Origin: Sinorhizobium terangae
GTDB lineage: Bacteria > Pseudomonadota > Alphaproteobacteria > Rhizobiales > Rhizobiaceae
Assembly: GCF_029714365.1 (NCBI RefSeq)
Contig: NZ_CP121660.1
Span: 1,302,001-1,366,000 of the forward strand
Direction of reading: 5' to 3'
DNA length: 64,000 bases
This document shows positions 9,474 to 17,730 of the stretch, piece after piece. Numbering within the stretch: the first letter of the stretch is position 1; each line of letters begins with the position of its first letter. The notes under the pieces were generated by a model, which ran no database searches, was not told where the DNA came from, and was given only the letters and a program-made list of their open reading frames with translations. The translations under genes were made by a program, and so were the position numbers.

Positions 9474-9953
9474 ATGAGAACAACACTCGACTTTTCGCCC
9501 CTGTCTCGGTCAAGCGTGGGATTTGACCACGTTTTCGACCTGCTCGACGCAGCGAGCCGCCTGGCACCAACCGACAATTGGCCGCCCTACGACATCCTTC
9601 GCGTCGGCGATAACCAGTATCGCATCACCATGTCAGTCGCCGGCTTCGCGCCGGACGAAATAACCGTCACACATGAACCGCAATTGCTTGTCGTTCGCGG
9701 CGAAAAAGCCGGCGAAGACAACGCTGATTACATCTATCGCGGTATTGCCGGGCGCAATTTCGATCGCCGCTTCCAGCTGGCCGACTATGTGAAGGTCACA
9801 AGTGCCAACCTCGCCAATGGGTTGTTGGCAATCGATCTCGTCCGTGAGTTGCCCGAGCAGATGAAGCCACGCCGGATCGAGATTGAACAGGCTAAGGCCC
9901 TACCCCCGTTGGAGGGCCGCGAGCAGACCGGAGGTGGCAAGCAGGCCGCCTAG
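9474..9953 (+). CDS. Small heat-shock protein, Hsp20/IbpA class
   Basis: A 159-aa ATP-independent holdase chaperone. Residues about 35-125 form the alpha-crystallin domain (YDILRVGDNQYRITMSVAGF, then ANGLLAIDLVRELPE), and the N terminus MRTTLDFSPL is typical of rhizobial IbpA-like proteins. Two in-frame ATGs follow the ribosome site: 9468 is only 2 bases from GGAGG, while 9474 is 8 bases away and is preferred. Expression is probably heat-controlled by the ROSE element. The stop codon TAG at 9951 lies inside the first palindrome of a RIME1-type repeat. A second, different Hsp20 follows downstream. Confidence 0.92.
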   Translation: MRTTLDFSPLSRSSVGFDHVFDLLDAASRLAPTDNWPPYDILRVGDNQYRITMSVAGFAPDEITVTHEPQLLVVRGEKAGEDNADYIYRGIAGRNFDRRFQLADYVKVTSANLANGLLAIDLVRELPEQMKPRRIEIEQAKALPPLEGREQTGGGKQAA

Positions 9954-10056
9954 AGCATCCCGCTTTCAAGTGGAATCACTGAAAGCGGATAAGATGCTCT
10001 AGAATCAAAGTGCTAGAGCGTCCTTTGTGCGTTCATTTGAACGCACGGCGCTCTAG
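9950..10056 (-). repeat. RIME1-type intergenic mosaic element, copy A
   Basis: Two palindromes joined by a short linker. CTAGAGCATC (9950-9959) pairs with GATGCTCTAG (9993-10002), with an inner CGCTTTCA/TGAAAGCG stem. CTAGAGCG (10013-10020) pairs with CGCTCTAG (10049-10056), with an inner TGCGTTCA/TGAACGCA stem. The linker, read on the minus strand, contains CACTTTGATT, as in the other copies. The hsp20 stop codon is inside it. Confidence 0.8.
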
Positions 10057-10087
10057 GTGGCGGGGCAACCGCCTATGCCGAATACCG

Positions 10088-10116
10088 CCGAAGCGCGGTG
10101 ATCACCGGCGCTTCGG
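10088..10116. promoter_or_regulatory. Long hairpin before the second hsp20 gene
   Basis: CCGAAGCGC (10088-10096) pairs with GCGCTTCGG (10108-10116), and the interior GGTGATCACC is itself a palindrome, so nearly the whole 29 bases folds with one bulge. It lies 20 bases before the ribosome site (10136-10141). It does not contain the UUGCU of a ROSE element. It could act on RNA stability or be an operator; this is open. Confidence 0.5.
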
Positions 10117-10147
10117 CAGACGGCAATAAAAGAAAAAGGAGCTGACA

Positions 10148-10660
10148 ATGAACGTACGTGATCTCATTCCATGGGGCCGCGCCCCGGAGCATGTGCCGAC
10201 ATCCTATCGGGATAGCGACCGCAACCCATTCCTGATGCTTCACCGGGAAATGAACCGCCTGTTCGACGACGTCTTCCGCAATTTCGATCAACGCATGCCG
10301 TTTGCGTTTTCGAACCAGCCGGGCTTCGGCTTCGGTTGGCCTAATGTCGAAGTCACCGATCGCGATAACGAGATCAAGGTCACTGCGGAACTGCCCGGGC
10401 TCGAAGAAAAGGATATCGAGCTGTCCCTCTCCGAGGGCGTGCTGACGCTACGCGGCGAAAAGCGCGCCGAGAGCGAGGACAAGGAGAAGCAGTTCTCCGA
10501 ACGCTACTACGGCCGCTTCGAACGGCGTATTCCGCTCACATACGACATCGACGAAGGTCAGGTCAAAGCGACGTTCAAGAACGGCGTGCTGAGCATCACG
10601 CTTCCGAAAACGGAGCAGAGCCAGGACAAGTCCAAACGCATCGCGATCAGCACCGAATAA
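10148..10660 (+). CDS. Small heat-shock protein, Hsp20 family (second type)
   Basis: A 170-aa alpha-crystallin chaperone. The N terminus (MNVRDLIPWG, then HREMNRLFDDVFRNFD) and the core (WPNVEVTDRDNEIKVTAELPG through FKNGVLSITLPK) match the class with the VEVTD...LPG signature found across many bacteria, not the IbpA-like class of the upstream gene. AAGGAG at 10136-10141 fits the ATG at 10148. The two hsp20 genes run in the same direction 195 bp apart, separated by a RIME1-type element and a hairpin, so joint transcription is possible but not assured. No ROSE signature precedes this gene. Confidence 0.93.
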   Translation: MNVRDLIPWGRAPEHVPTSYRDSDRNPFLMLHREMNRLFDDVFRNFDQRMPFAFSNQPGFGFGWPNVEVTDRDNEIKVTAELPGLEEKDIELSLSEGVLTLRGEKRAESEDKEKQFSERYYGRFERRIPLTYDIDEGQVKATFKNGVLSITLPKTEQSQDKSKRIAISTE

Positions 10661-10712
10661 GCGCCGGCAGTGCCCTCGAGGCTCGGCGGCGGCGAGGCGT
10701 TTGAGCGCCAAA

Positions 10713-11981
10713 TTACTGCACGAGGATCGCTCGGAAATCGTTGACATTGGTTCCGGTCGGTCCCGGCTTGAAGATATCGCCGAGTGCATCGAAAGCCGTC
10801 CAGCTGTCGTTGCATTGAAGCAGCGCCGCCGGGTCCAGCCGCTGCCCCTGAAGCCGGGCAATCGTCGTACAGTCGGCAAAAGCGCCGGCATTGTCCTCCG
10901 AGCCATCGATGCCGTCGGTATCGGCGGCAAGTGCCGAGACGCCATGAATGCCGTCTATGCCGAGCGCCAGCGACAGGAGGAATTCGCTGTTGCGGCCGCC
11001 CCTGCCCTTTCCCTTGATCGTCACGGTTGTCTCGCCACCCGAGAGGACGACGACCGGCTTGGCGAACGGGCGGCTGCGCTGAGCAACTTCGCGCGCGATC
11101 GCGGCGTGGACGCGCCCGACTTCGCGCGCTTCGCCTTCAATCGCGTCGGAGAGGATAATCGCCTCGATCCCGGCTTCGCGGGCACGCGCGGCCGCCGCCT
11201 CCAGCGAGACGGCCGCCGAGGCGATCAGGCGCACTTCGTTTCGGCGAAATCTCGGATCGGACGGCTTCGGCGCGTCGGCAGCATCTGTCGTAAGCCACTC
11301 GATGACCTTTTCCGGCAACGACAGCCCGCAGCGCTCGACGATCCTCAAGGCCTCCCCGCGCGTGCTCTCGTCCGCAATCGTCGGACCGGAGGCGACCAGC
11401 GCCGGATCATCCCCCGGGATGTCGGAAACGACGAGCGAAACGACTTTCGCCGGATAGGCAGCTGCCGCCAGCCTGCCGCCCTTGATCGTCGACAGATGCT
11501 TGCGCACGCAGTTCATTGCGCTGATCGGGGCGCCGGAGGCGAGAAGAGCGCGGTTGACAACGATTTCATCCTGCAGCGACAGGCCTGGCGGCGGCGACGG
11601 CAGGAGCGCGGAACCGCCGCCGCAGACCAACGCCACCACGAGATCGTCCTTCGTCAGACCGCGAACCTCGGCGAGAAGGCGTTTGGAGGCGTGGAGCCCC
11701 CTTTCGTCCGGCACGGGATGGGCCGCTTCCAGCACCTCGATGCGTTCGCAATGAACGCCGAAGCCGTAGCGCGTGACGACGGCGCCGCTCAGCGGACCGC
11801 GCCAAGCCTTGTCGAAGGCCCGCGCCATTTGCGCAGCGCCCTTCCCCGCCCCGACCACAACGGTCCGCCCCTTCGGTCTCTCCGGCAGGTTGGAGGCGAT
11901 GACGAGGTCAGGATCTGCGGCGGCGACGGCCGAGATAAACAGCGTTTCGAGAAAGGCGCGGGGGTCGGCGATGGGTGCCAC
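10713..11981 (-). CDS. Glycerate 2-kinase (MOFRL family)
   Basis: A 422-aa cytosolic enzyme, probably phosphorylating D-glycerate to 2-phosphoglycerate. Family features include VVVGAGKGAAQMA near the N terminus, a conserved ALVCGGGSALL loop, SDIPGDDP, the glycine-rich VVLSGGETTV, and GRGGRNSEF and AADTDGIDG in the C-terminal MOFRL part. The start is placed at GTG 11981, 6 bases after GGGAG; the open frame runs to 12044 but the extra residues do not resemble the family. It is the last gene of the gcl-hyi-glxR operon and completes entry of glyoxylate carbon into glycolysis. Older annotations call such proteins hydroxypyruvate reductase (TtuD). Confidence 0.9.
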   Translation of the reverse strand: MAPIADPRAFLETLFISAVAAADPDLVIASNLPERPKGRTVVVGAGKGAAQMARAFDKAWRGPLSGAVVTRYGFGVHCERIEVLEAAHPVPDERGLHASKRLLAEVRGLTKDDLVVALVCGGGSALLPSPPPGLSLQDEIVVNRALLASGAPISAMNCVRKHLSTIKGGRLAAAAYPAKVVSLVVSDIPGDDPALVASGPTIADESTRGEALRIVERCGLSLPEKVIEWLTTDAADAPKPSDPRFRRNEVRLIASAAVSLEAAAARAREAGIEAIILSDAIEGEAREVGRVHAAIAREVAQRSRPFAKPVVVLSGGETTVTIKGKGRGGRNSEFLLSLALGIDGIHGVSALAADTDGIDGSEDNAGAFADCTTIARLQGQRLDPAALLQCNDSWTAFDALGDIFKPGPTGTNVNDFRAILVQ

Positions 11982-12083
11982 GTATGTCTCCCTGAAAATG
12001 AAGGGCGGCGGCCTCCCCACCGCCGCCCCGGATGAACATTTCAAAGTTTCTTCGAAACCGTGAAACGCTCGAACCTATTGAAA

Positions 12084-12968
12084 TTACGCAACCTGGTGGT
12101 TGGCCATGCGCTCGAGCGCCCGGACGAGGCCGGAATGGTCGAGCCCGCTGTCGCCATTGGCGGCGCAATTGTTGAAGAGCTCCTGCGTGGCCGCCGTGTT
12201 CGGCAGCGAAATTCCGAGGCTCTTTGCGCCCTGCAGCGCCAGATTGAGATCCTTCTGGTGCAGCGAGATGCGGAAGCCCGGATCGAAGCTGCGCTTGATC
12301 ATCCGGTCGCCATGGACTTCGAGAATGCGCGACGAAGCGAAACCGCCCATCAGCGCTTCACGCACCCGCGCCGGATCGGCACCGGCCTTGGACGCGAAGA
12401 CCAGCGCCTCGGAGACCGCCTCGATCGTCAGTGCAACGATGATCTGGTTGGCAACCTTGGTGACCTGGCCGTCGCCGCAATCGCCGACGAGGGTGATGTT
12501 CTTGCCCATCAGCTTGAAGAGCGGCAGAGCACGATCGAAGGATTCCTGCGAACCGCCGGCCATGATGCTGAGCGAGGCGTTCTTCGCCCCGACCTCACCG
12601 CCGGAAACCGGAGCATCGAGGTATTCGGCTCCCGTTTCGCGGACTCTTCTTGCGAATTCCTTCGTTTCGATCGGCGAGATCGAGCTCATGTCGATGACGA
12701 GCTTGCCCTTGCCAAGGCCGTAGAAGACACCGTTTTCACCGAAGAGAACGTCCTTCACTTCCGGCGTATCGGGCAGCATCAGGATAATCGTATCGACAGC
12801 CTCGGCGAGCGCCTTCGGCGTCTCGACGAATTCGAGGCCGTTATCGACGAGCTCCTGGCGCGGCGGGATGACGAATTTCGACGTGACGATCGTATATCCG
12901 GCATCCTGCAGGTGGCGCGCCATCGGCGTGCCCATGATACCCAGTCCAATGAAACCGATAGATGCCAT
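12084..12968 (-). CDS. glxR: Tartronate semialdehyde reductase (2-hydroxy-3-oxopropionate reductase)
   Basis: A 294-aa NAD(P)H enzyme of the beta-hydroxyacid dehydrogenase family that reduces tartronate semialdehyde to D-glycerate. Visible are the Rossmann motif GLGIMGTPMARHL, the substrate loop DAPVSGGEVGA, and the catalytic lysine in GQVTKVANQI. The ribosome site AGGAG lies 9 bases before ATG 12968. It follows hyi by 5 bp in the same operon. Its role rests on operon context, since relatives act on other beta-hydroxyacids. Confidence 0.92.
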   Translation of the reverse strand: MASIGFIGLGIMGTPMARHLQDAGYTIVTSKFVIPPRQELVDNGLEFVETPKALAEAVDTIILMLPDTPEVKDVLFGENGVFYGLGKGKLVIDMSSISPIETKEFARRVRETGAEYLDAPVSGGEVGAKNASLSIMAGGSQESFDRALPLFKLMGKNITLVGDCGDGQVTKVANQIIVALTIEAVSEALVFASKAGADPARVREALMGGFASSRILEVHGDRMIKRSFDPGFRISLHQKDLNLALQGAKSLGISLPNTAATQELFNNCAANGDSGLDHSGLVRALERMANHQVA

Positions 12969-12973
12969 CGTGC

Positions 12974-13783
12974 TTAGCTCCTGATTTTGATGATGTCTGC
13001 CGACTGCTTGCGCTCAGCGCCAAGCCAGCCCAGCCCCTCGGCCGTCGTCGTCAGCGGCTTGTATTCGCAACCGATCCAGCCGTCGTAGCCGGCCGCTTCC
13101 AGTGCATCGAAGACGAAGGGATAGTTGATCTCGCCGGTGCCGGGTTCGTTGCGGCCCGGATTGTCGGCAAGCTGAATGTGGGCGATGCGATCGGCGAAGC
13201 GCTTGTAGGTGCCGACCAATTCTCCCTGCGTGCGCTGCTGGTGATAAAGGTCGTACTGGATAAAGAGGTTGTCGCTTCCGACCTCGGCGATGATCGAGGC
13301 CGCCTGTTCGACGGTGTTGAGATAGAAACCCGGAATATCGAAGCGGTTGATCGGCTCGATCAGGAGGCGGATGCCGTGCTTGCCGAGTTCGGTCGCCGCG
13401 AGCTTCAGGTTCTCAACCAGCGTCGTGCGCAGGATTTTATCGGAAACGCCGTCCGGCGCGATGCCCGCGAGGCAATTGACCTGCCTGCAATCGAGCGCGA
13501 TCGCATAGTCGATGGCGGACGCAACGCCCTTGCGAAACTCGTCGATGCGGTCCGGAAGTATGGCGATGCCACGCTCGCCGCGCGCCCAGTCTCCGGCAGG
13601 CAGGTTGTGCAGCACCTGGGTGAGGCCATGGCGCTCAAGCGCATTCCTGAGCGCCATCTTCTCGAATTCGTAGGGGAAGAGATACTCCACCCCCTCGAAG
13701 CCCGCCTTGGCGGCCAACGAAAAGCGATCGAGGAACGGTGCCTCGTTGAACAGCATGGTCAGGTTCGCAGCAAATCTCGGCAT
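12974..13783 (-). CDS. hyi: Hydroxypyruvate isomerase
   Basis: A 269-aa TIM-barrel isomerase interconverting hydroxypyruvate and tartronate semialdehyde. MPRFAANLTMLFNE, FEGVEYLFPYEF, LIEPINRFDIPGF, QYDLYHQQ, HIQLADNPGRNEPG and GCEYKPL are conserved Hyi segments containing the metal-binding acidic and histidine residues. The start at 13783 is supported by AGGAGGAA 7 bases upstream; the frame stays open to 13915 but the extra 44 residues overlap the upstream spacer. It is the second gene of the glyoxylate operon, 79 bp after gcl. Confidence 0.92.
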   Translation of the reverse strand: MPRFAANLTMLFNEAPFLDRFSLAAKAGFEGVEYLFPYEFEKMALRNALERHGLTQVLHNLPAGDWARGERGIAILPDRIDEFRKGVASAIDYAIALDCRQVNCLAGIAPDGVSDKILRTTLVENLKLAATELGKHGIRLLIEPINRFDIPGFYLNTVEQAASIIAEVGSDNLFIQYDLYHQQRTQGELVGTYKRFADRIAHIQLADNPGRNEPGTGEINYPFVFDALEAAGYDGWIGCEYKPLTTTAEGLGWLGAERKQSADIIKIRS

Positions 13784-13862
13784 GCGATTGTTCCTCCTGG
13801 AAGTTGGAGCGGGACGCGGGCGGAAAACCGCGTGCACTTTTCCTCGTCCCGCTCTGATGATT

Positions 13863-15647
13863 TCAGTCAAGAAGTGCGGCAATGGCCGTCGGCACGTCCT
13901 CACCGCGCGCGGCAAGTTCCTCGAACTCGACGACGGCGTTGATGTCGGCGCCCATGGCGATGTTCGTCACGCGCTCGAGGATAAACTCGATGACGACCGG
14001 CACCCGGTGTTCATCCATCAGCGCCCGCGCCTTGTCGAAGGCTTCGGCGAATTCATTGGGGCTGCGGACGCGGATCGCCTTGCAGCCGAGGCCTTCGGCG
14101 ACCGCGACGTGGTCGACGCCGTACCCCTTCTCGGCATCGCCGTCGGCATTGATGTTGTCGAAGGCGAGGCTCACCTCGAAATCCATATTGAAGCCGCGCT
14201 GCGCCTGCCGGATGAGGCCGAGATAGGAATTGTTCACGACCACATGCAGGTAGGGCAGCTTATGCTGCGCGCCGACGGCCAGTTCCTCGATCAGGAACTG
14301 GAAGTCATAGTCGCCGGAAAGCGCGACGATCGGCCTGTCCGGATCCGCCGCCCTGACGCCGAGCGCCGCCGGCAGCGTCCAGCCGAGCGGACCCGCCTGG
14401 CCGCAATTGATCCAGTTGCGGGGTTTGTAGACGTGCAGGAACTGCGCGCCGGCGATCTGGCTCAAGCCGATGGTCGAGACGTAGCAGGTATCACGGCCGA
14501 AGGCCCGGTTCATTTCCTCGTAGACCCGCTGGGGTTTGAGCGGAGTCTGGTCGAAGTGGGTCTTGCGCAGCATGGTGCGCTTGCGCTCGCGGCACTCTTC
14601 CGCCCAGCCCGACCAGTCGCGCAACTTGCCGGCGGTCCTCCATTCGGTGGCAACATCGAGGAAGAGCTTGAGCGCAGCACCCGCGTCCGAGACGATGCCG
14701 AAATCCGGGGCGAAGACACGGCCGATCTGCGTCGGCTCGATATCGACGTGAACGAACTTGCGTCCTTCGGTATAGGTCGGAACGTTGCCCGTGTGGCGGT
14801 TGGCCCAGCGATTGCCGACGCCGAGCACGAAGTCGGAGGCGAGCAGCGTCGCGTTGCCGTAGCGGTGCGATGTCTGCAGCCCGCACATGCCGGCCATCAG
14901 CGGGTGATCATCCGGGATCGTGCCCCAGCCCATCAATGTCGGAATGACCGGAATGCCGGTGATCTCGGCAAATTCAACCAGAAGGTCCGAGGCGTCGGCA
15001 TTGATGATGCCGCCGCCCGCGACGATCAGCGGCCGCTCGGCTTCATTCAGCATGGCGATCGCCTTTTCGGCCTGCGCGCGGGTCGCCGACGGTTTGTAGG
15101 GCTCCAGCGGCGAATAGGTTTCCGGATCGAACTCGATCTCGGCAAGCTGAACGTCGACCGGAAGGTCGATGAGGACCGGACCGGGACGGCCGGAGCGCAT
15201 CAGGTGGAACGCCTTCTGGAAGACGAATGGGACCAGGGCCGGTTCCATGACCGTGACCGCCCATTTCGTGACGGGGCCGGCGATCGCAGCGATGTCGACG
15301 GCCTGGAAATCCTCCTTGTCAAGGCGGGCGCGCGGCGCCTGGCCGGTGATGCAGAGGATCGGGATCGAGTCCGCGGAGGCCGAATAGAGGCCGGTGATCA
15401 TGTCGGTGCCGGCCGGCCCCGAGGTGCCGATGCAGACACCGATATTGCCGTATCTCGCCCGCGTATAGCCCTCCGCCATATGCGAGGCGCCCTCGACGTG
15501 ACGGGCAAGAATGTGGCGGATCGATCCGCGGGCCTTCAAGGCTGAATAGAACGGGTTGATCGCAGCGCCCGGAACACCGAAGGCGCAATCGATCCCCTCC
15601 TTCTCCAGAACATAAACTGCCGCATCGACAGCGCGCATCTTGGCCAT
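13863..15647 (-). CDS. gcl: Glyoxylate carboligase (tartronate-semialdehyde synthase)
   Basis: A 594-aa thiamine-diphosphate enzyme that condenses two glyoxylates to tartronate semialdehyde and CO2. [15 protein letters not shown] marks the Gcl subfamily, where valine replaces the usual catalytic glutamate. The central domain is FAD-binding as in acetolactate synthases. The C-terminal TPP motif begins SGDYDFQF and ends [16 protein letters not shown] stands 4 bases before ATG 15647. First gene of an operon with hyi, glxR and the glycerate kinase; the upstream region carries palindromes likely bound by the divergent IclR protein. Confidence 0.95.
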   Translation of the reverse strand: MAKMRAVDAAVYVLEKEGIDCAFGVPGAAINPFYSALKARGSIRHILARHVEGASHMAEGYTRARYGNIGVCIGTSGPAGTDMITGLYSASADSIPILCITGQAPRARLDKEDFQAVDIAAIAGPVTKWAVTVMEPALVPFVFQKAFHLMRSGRPGPVLIDLPVDVQLAEIEFDPETYSPLEPYKPSATRAQAEKAIAMLNEAERPLIVAGGGIINADASDLLVEFAEITGIPVIPTLMGWGTIPDDHPLMAGMCGLQTSHRYGNATLLASDFVLGVGNRWANRHTGNVPTYTEGRKFVHVDIEPTQIGRVFAPDFGIVSDAGAALKLFLDVATEWRTAGKLRDWSGWAEECRERKRTMLRKTHFDQTPLKPQRVYEEMNRAFGRDTCYVSTIGLSQIAGAQFLHVYKPRNWINCGQAGPLGWTLPAALGVRAADPDRPIVALSGDYDFQFLIEELAVGAQHKLPYLHVVVNNSYLGLIRQAQRGFNMDFEVSLAFDNINADGDAEKGYGVDHVAVAEGLGCKAIRVRSPNEFAEAFDKARALMDEHRVPVVIEFILERVTNIAMGADINAVVEFEELAARGEDVPTAIAALLD

Positions 15648-15680
15648 GGAAATTCCTCCTGTTTGGAATAGGACGATAAT

Positions 15681-15734
15681 CCATTTTCCGATTTCATCAA
15701 TTCTAAAATGGAAATCATTTCCATCATGCGGAAA
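15681..15734. promoter_or_regulatory. Operator cluster between gcl and the IclR gene
   Basis: A perfect 17-base palindrome ATGGAAATCATTTCCAT lies at 15708-15724. It overlaps a second dyad, ATTTCC/GGAAAT (15717-15734). A third pair, CCATTTT/AAAATGG, spans 15681-15711. TGGAAA-type dyads are the usual targets of IclR-family regulators such as AllR. The position between the divergent gcl operon and the IclR gene fits control of both. Confidence 0.65.
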
Positions 15735-15819
15735 TAAAGATTTTCAACAAAAAGGAGAAAATCGAGGGCAATCGCGGTAGAGGAAGATGGAACGAAGCAA
15801 CTGATTTGGAGAATGGTTC

Positions 15820-16641
15820 ATGGAGTGGACGGGCAAGGGAAAGCGCGGTCGCAAGGCCGCCGAGAATGCCGCACCTTCGTCCGTGCAAGTGCTGGATCGC
15901 AGCCTGGCGCTCCTGGCGATCGTTGCGGAAAGCGACGACTCGACGCTGACCTCGCTTTCCGAGCGCACCGGCATGGCGCCGTCGACCGTGCACCGACTGC
16001 TCACCTCGCTCGCCTCCCACGGCATGGTCATGAGCGACAGCGACACGGGGGTGTGGACCGTCGGTCTCAAGGCCTTCGAGATCGGCAATGCCTTTCTGCG
16101 CTTCCGCAAACTCGGGACGATCAGCCGCCCCTTCCTGAAGCAGTTGATGGAGGCGAGCGGCGAGACGGCCAATATCGGTATCGAGGAAGGCGGCGATGTC
16201 GTCTTCATCTCACAGGTCGAAAGCCATGCGCCGATGCGGGCCTTCTTCCGGCCAGGGCGGCGTGGTCCGGTTCACGCCTCGGGCATCGGCAAGGCAATCC
16301 TGTCGACGTGGTCTGACAAGGAGATCGGCCAAGTGATGTCAGGCCGAACCCTCACCCACTTTACGGAAAAGACACGCGACACGCTGCCCGGCCTGTTGCG
16401 GGACATTCAGGAAATACGGCTGCGCGGCTGGTCGATCGACGATGAGGAACACACGCTTGGCATGCGCTGCGTCGCGGCACCGATCTTCAACGAATATGGC
16501 GAGACGATCGCTGGCATTTCGGTCTCCGGCCCCTCGGTTCGCGTAACCGACGAAAAGCTCACGATCCTCGGGCCGATGGTCAGAGAAACCGCCGACGCCT
16601 TGACCCGCGCGATGGGTGGAAGGCGGCCGGAGGAGCTATAG
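15820..16641 (+). CDS. IclR-family transcriptional regulator of the glyoxylate operon
   Basis: A 273-aa regulator: an N-terminal winged helix (about residues 20-80, VLDRSLALLAIVAESDDS, then TGMAPSTVHRLLTSLASHG) and a C-terminal IclR effector domain (ANIGIEEGGDVVFISQVES, GPVHASGIGKAILS, GMRCVAAPIFNEYGE). TTGGAGAA (15806-15813) precedes ATG 15820. It is divergent from gcl across 172 bp that carry IclR-type palindromes, so it probably represses gcl-hyi-glxR-kinase until glyoxylate or a related ligand is present. The ligand is inferred only from context. Confidence 0.92.
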   Translation: MEWTGKGKRGRKAAENAAPSSVQVLDRSLALLAIVAESDDSTLTSLSERTGMAPSTVHRLLTSLASHGMVMSDSDTGVWTVGLKAFEIGNAFLRFRKLGTISRPFLKQLMEASGETANIGIEEGGDVVFISQVESHAPMRAFFRPGRRGPVHASGIGKAILSTWSDKEIGQVMSGRTLTHFTEKTRDTLPGLLRDIQEIRLRGWSIDDEEHTLGMRCVAAPIFNEYGETIAGISVSGPSVRVTDEKLTILGPMVRETADALTRAMGGRRPEEL

Positions 16642-16681
16642 CGGTCGGGCGATTCACATCGCCATCAATCGTGCAATCATA

Positions 16682-17593
16682 CTATTGAAGCAATCGCGCC
16701 CAGGGTTTGACCAAGCTCAGATAGACATTCATCAGCCTCTGGAGGTGATCGATCACACGCTGATCGTCCAAAACCGGCACTTTGGAATGTCGACGAACCA
16801 TATAGAGCGTACGCGTTAGGGCAGGCTTTATTATGCGGCGAGCGACGAGCGTTCCTTCGCGCACTTCTTTAGCGATCAGACCATAAGGCACGATCATCGC
16901 CGCGGTACCAAAGGCAAGTGAATCGACCGAATGAACTTCACGGGCGATGCGAACATCGAGCGACAACCTTCTGGCTTCGCTTTCGACAATATGGCGCAGA
17001 ACGCCGCGTTCACCACCAATTGCGAGCTCGTATTGCAGGGCCTCTGTAAATTCGATGCTTTCTTCCTGTGCGGCTTGGCTGGAAGCGGTGACGAACAGAA
17101 GATCCTCTTCCAGGACGGCTGTTCGTTTCAAGCCGGACCATTCACCGACATTGTTGAGGAATGCGACATCGACTTGTCCCGCTTCCAAAGCATGCAACAG
17201 AGCCGGTGGTCGCTCTTCAACGACACGGATCGTGACATCCGGCATTGTTTGATGCGCATCGGCCAAGAGATCCTGGCCGAGTAGCGTTGACATTGTTCGG
17301 CCGACTCCGAGCCGCAATTCGATCCGCTTTGCCGCCTTGAGCGCGCGGACTTCGTTGGCTGCCGTTGCGACATCGTCGAGAATATGCTGCGCGTGCGTGT
17401 AGAGAAGCCTTCCCGCCGGCGTCGGAGTGATGCCGCGTGAGTGCCGCACAAGCAATTCGATGCCGAGCTCGCCTTCGAGCTGCTTGATCTGCGAGCCGAG
17501 CGCAGGTTGCGCGACGTTCAACATGTCGGCCGCAGCCGTCATGTTGCCAAGTTCGACAACCTTGCGGAAATAGGTCAATTGCCGAAAATTTAT
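16682..17593 (-). CDS. LysR-family regulator with a non-canonical start
   Basis: About 303 aa. An N-terminal LysR winged helix (LTYFRKVVELGNMTAAADML, VAQPALGSQIKQLE) precedes a substrate-binding-like effector domain. Family members usually begin MN(F/L)RQLTYF; here the frame reads INFRQLTYF with ATA at 17593-17591. GGGAGG stands exactly 8 bases before that ATA. The only other candidate, TTG at 17578, is 23 bases from the ribosome site, and no ATG or GTG exists between the upstream stop (17647-17645) and TTG. It lies 137 bp downstream of the TPP-enzyme operon on the same strand and probably controls it. Confidence 0.85.
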   Translation of the reverse strand: MNFRQLTYFRKVVELGNMTAAADMLNVAQPALGSQIKQLEGELGIELLVRHSRGITPTPAGRLLYTHAQHILDDVATAANEVRALKAAKRIELRLGVGRTMSTLLGQDLLADAHQTMPDVTIRVVEERPPALLHALEAGQVDVAFLNNVGEWSGLKRTAVLEEDLLFVTASSQAAQEESIEFTEALQYELAIGGERGVLRHIVESEARRLSLDVRIAREVHSVDSLAFGTAAMIVPYGLIAKEVREGTLVARRIIKPALTRTLYMVRRHSKVPVLDDQRVIDHLQRLMNVYLSLVKPWARLLQ

Positions 17594-17730
17594 GCCGCAG
17601 CCCTCCCGAAGTGTGACGACATTGTTTCGTCCGCACTTGAGGGATCAGTCCGCCCCTTTAATCAAGACTACGGCGCACGCGTATCTTTCACGCATGCGCC
17701 TTTCTTGACAAGCGTCAAATGAACGCCTGC

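Noticed and set aside
10701..12035. 444-aa open frame opposite the glycerate kinase
   Set aside because: Antisense shadow of a recognised enzyme with biased composition and no domain; 12060-12977 opposite glxR is the same case.
13707..15545. 612-aa open frame opposite gcl
   Set aside because: Antisense shadow of gcl; no domain or start signal.
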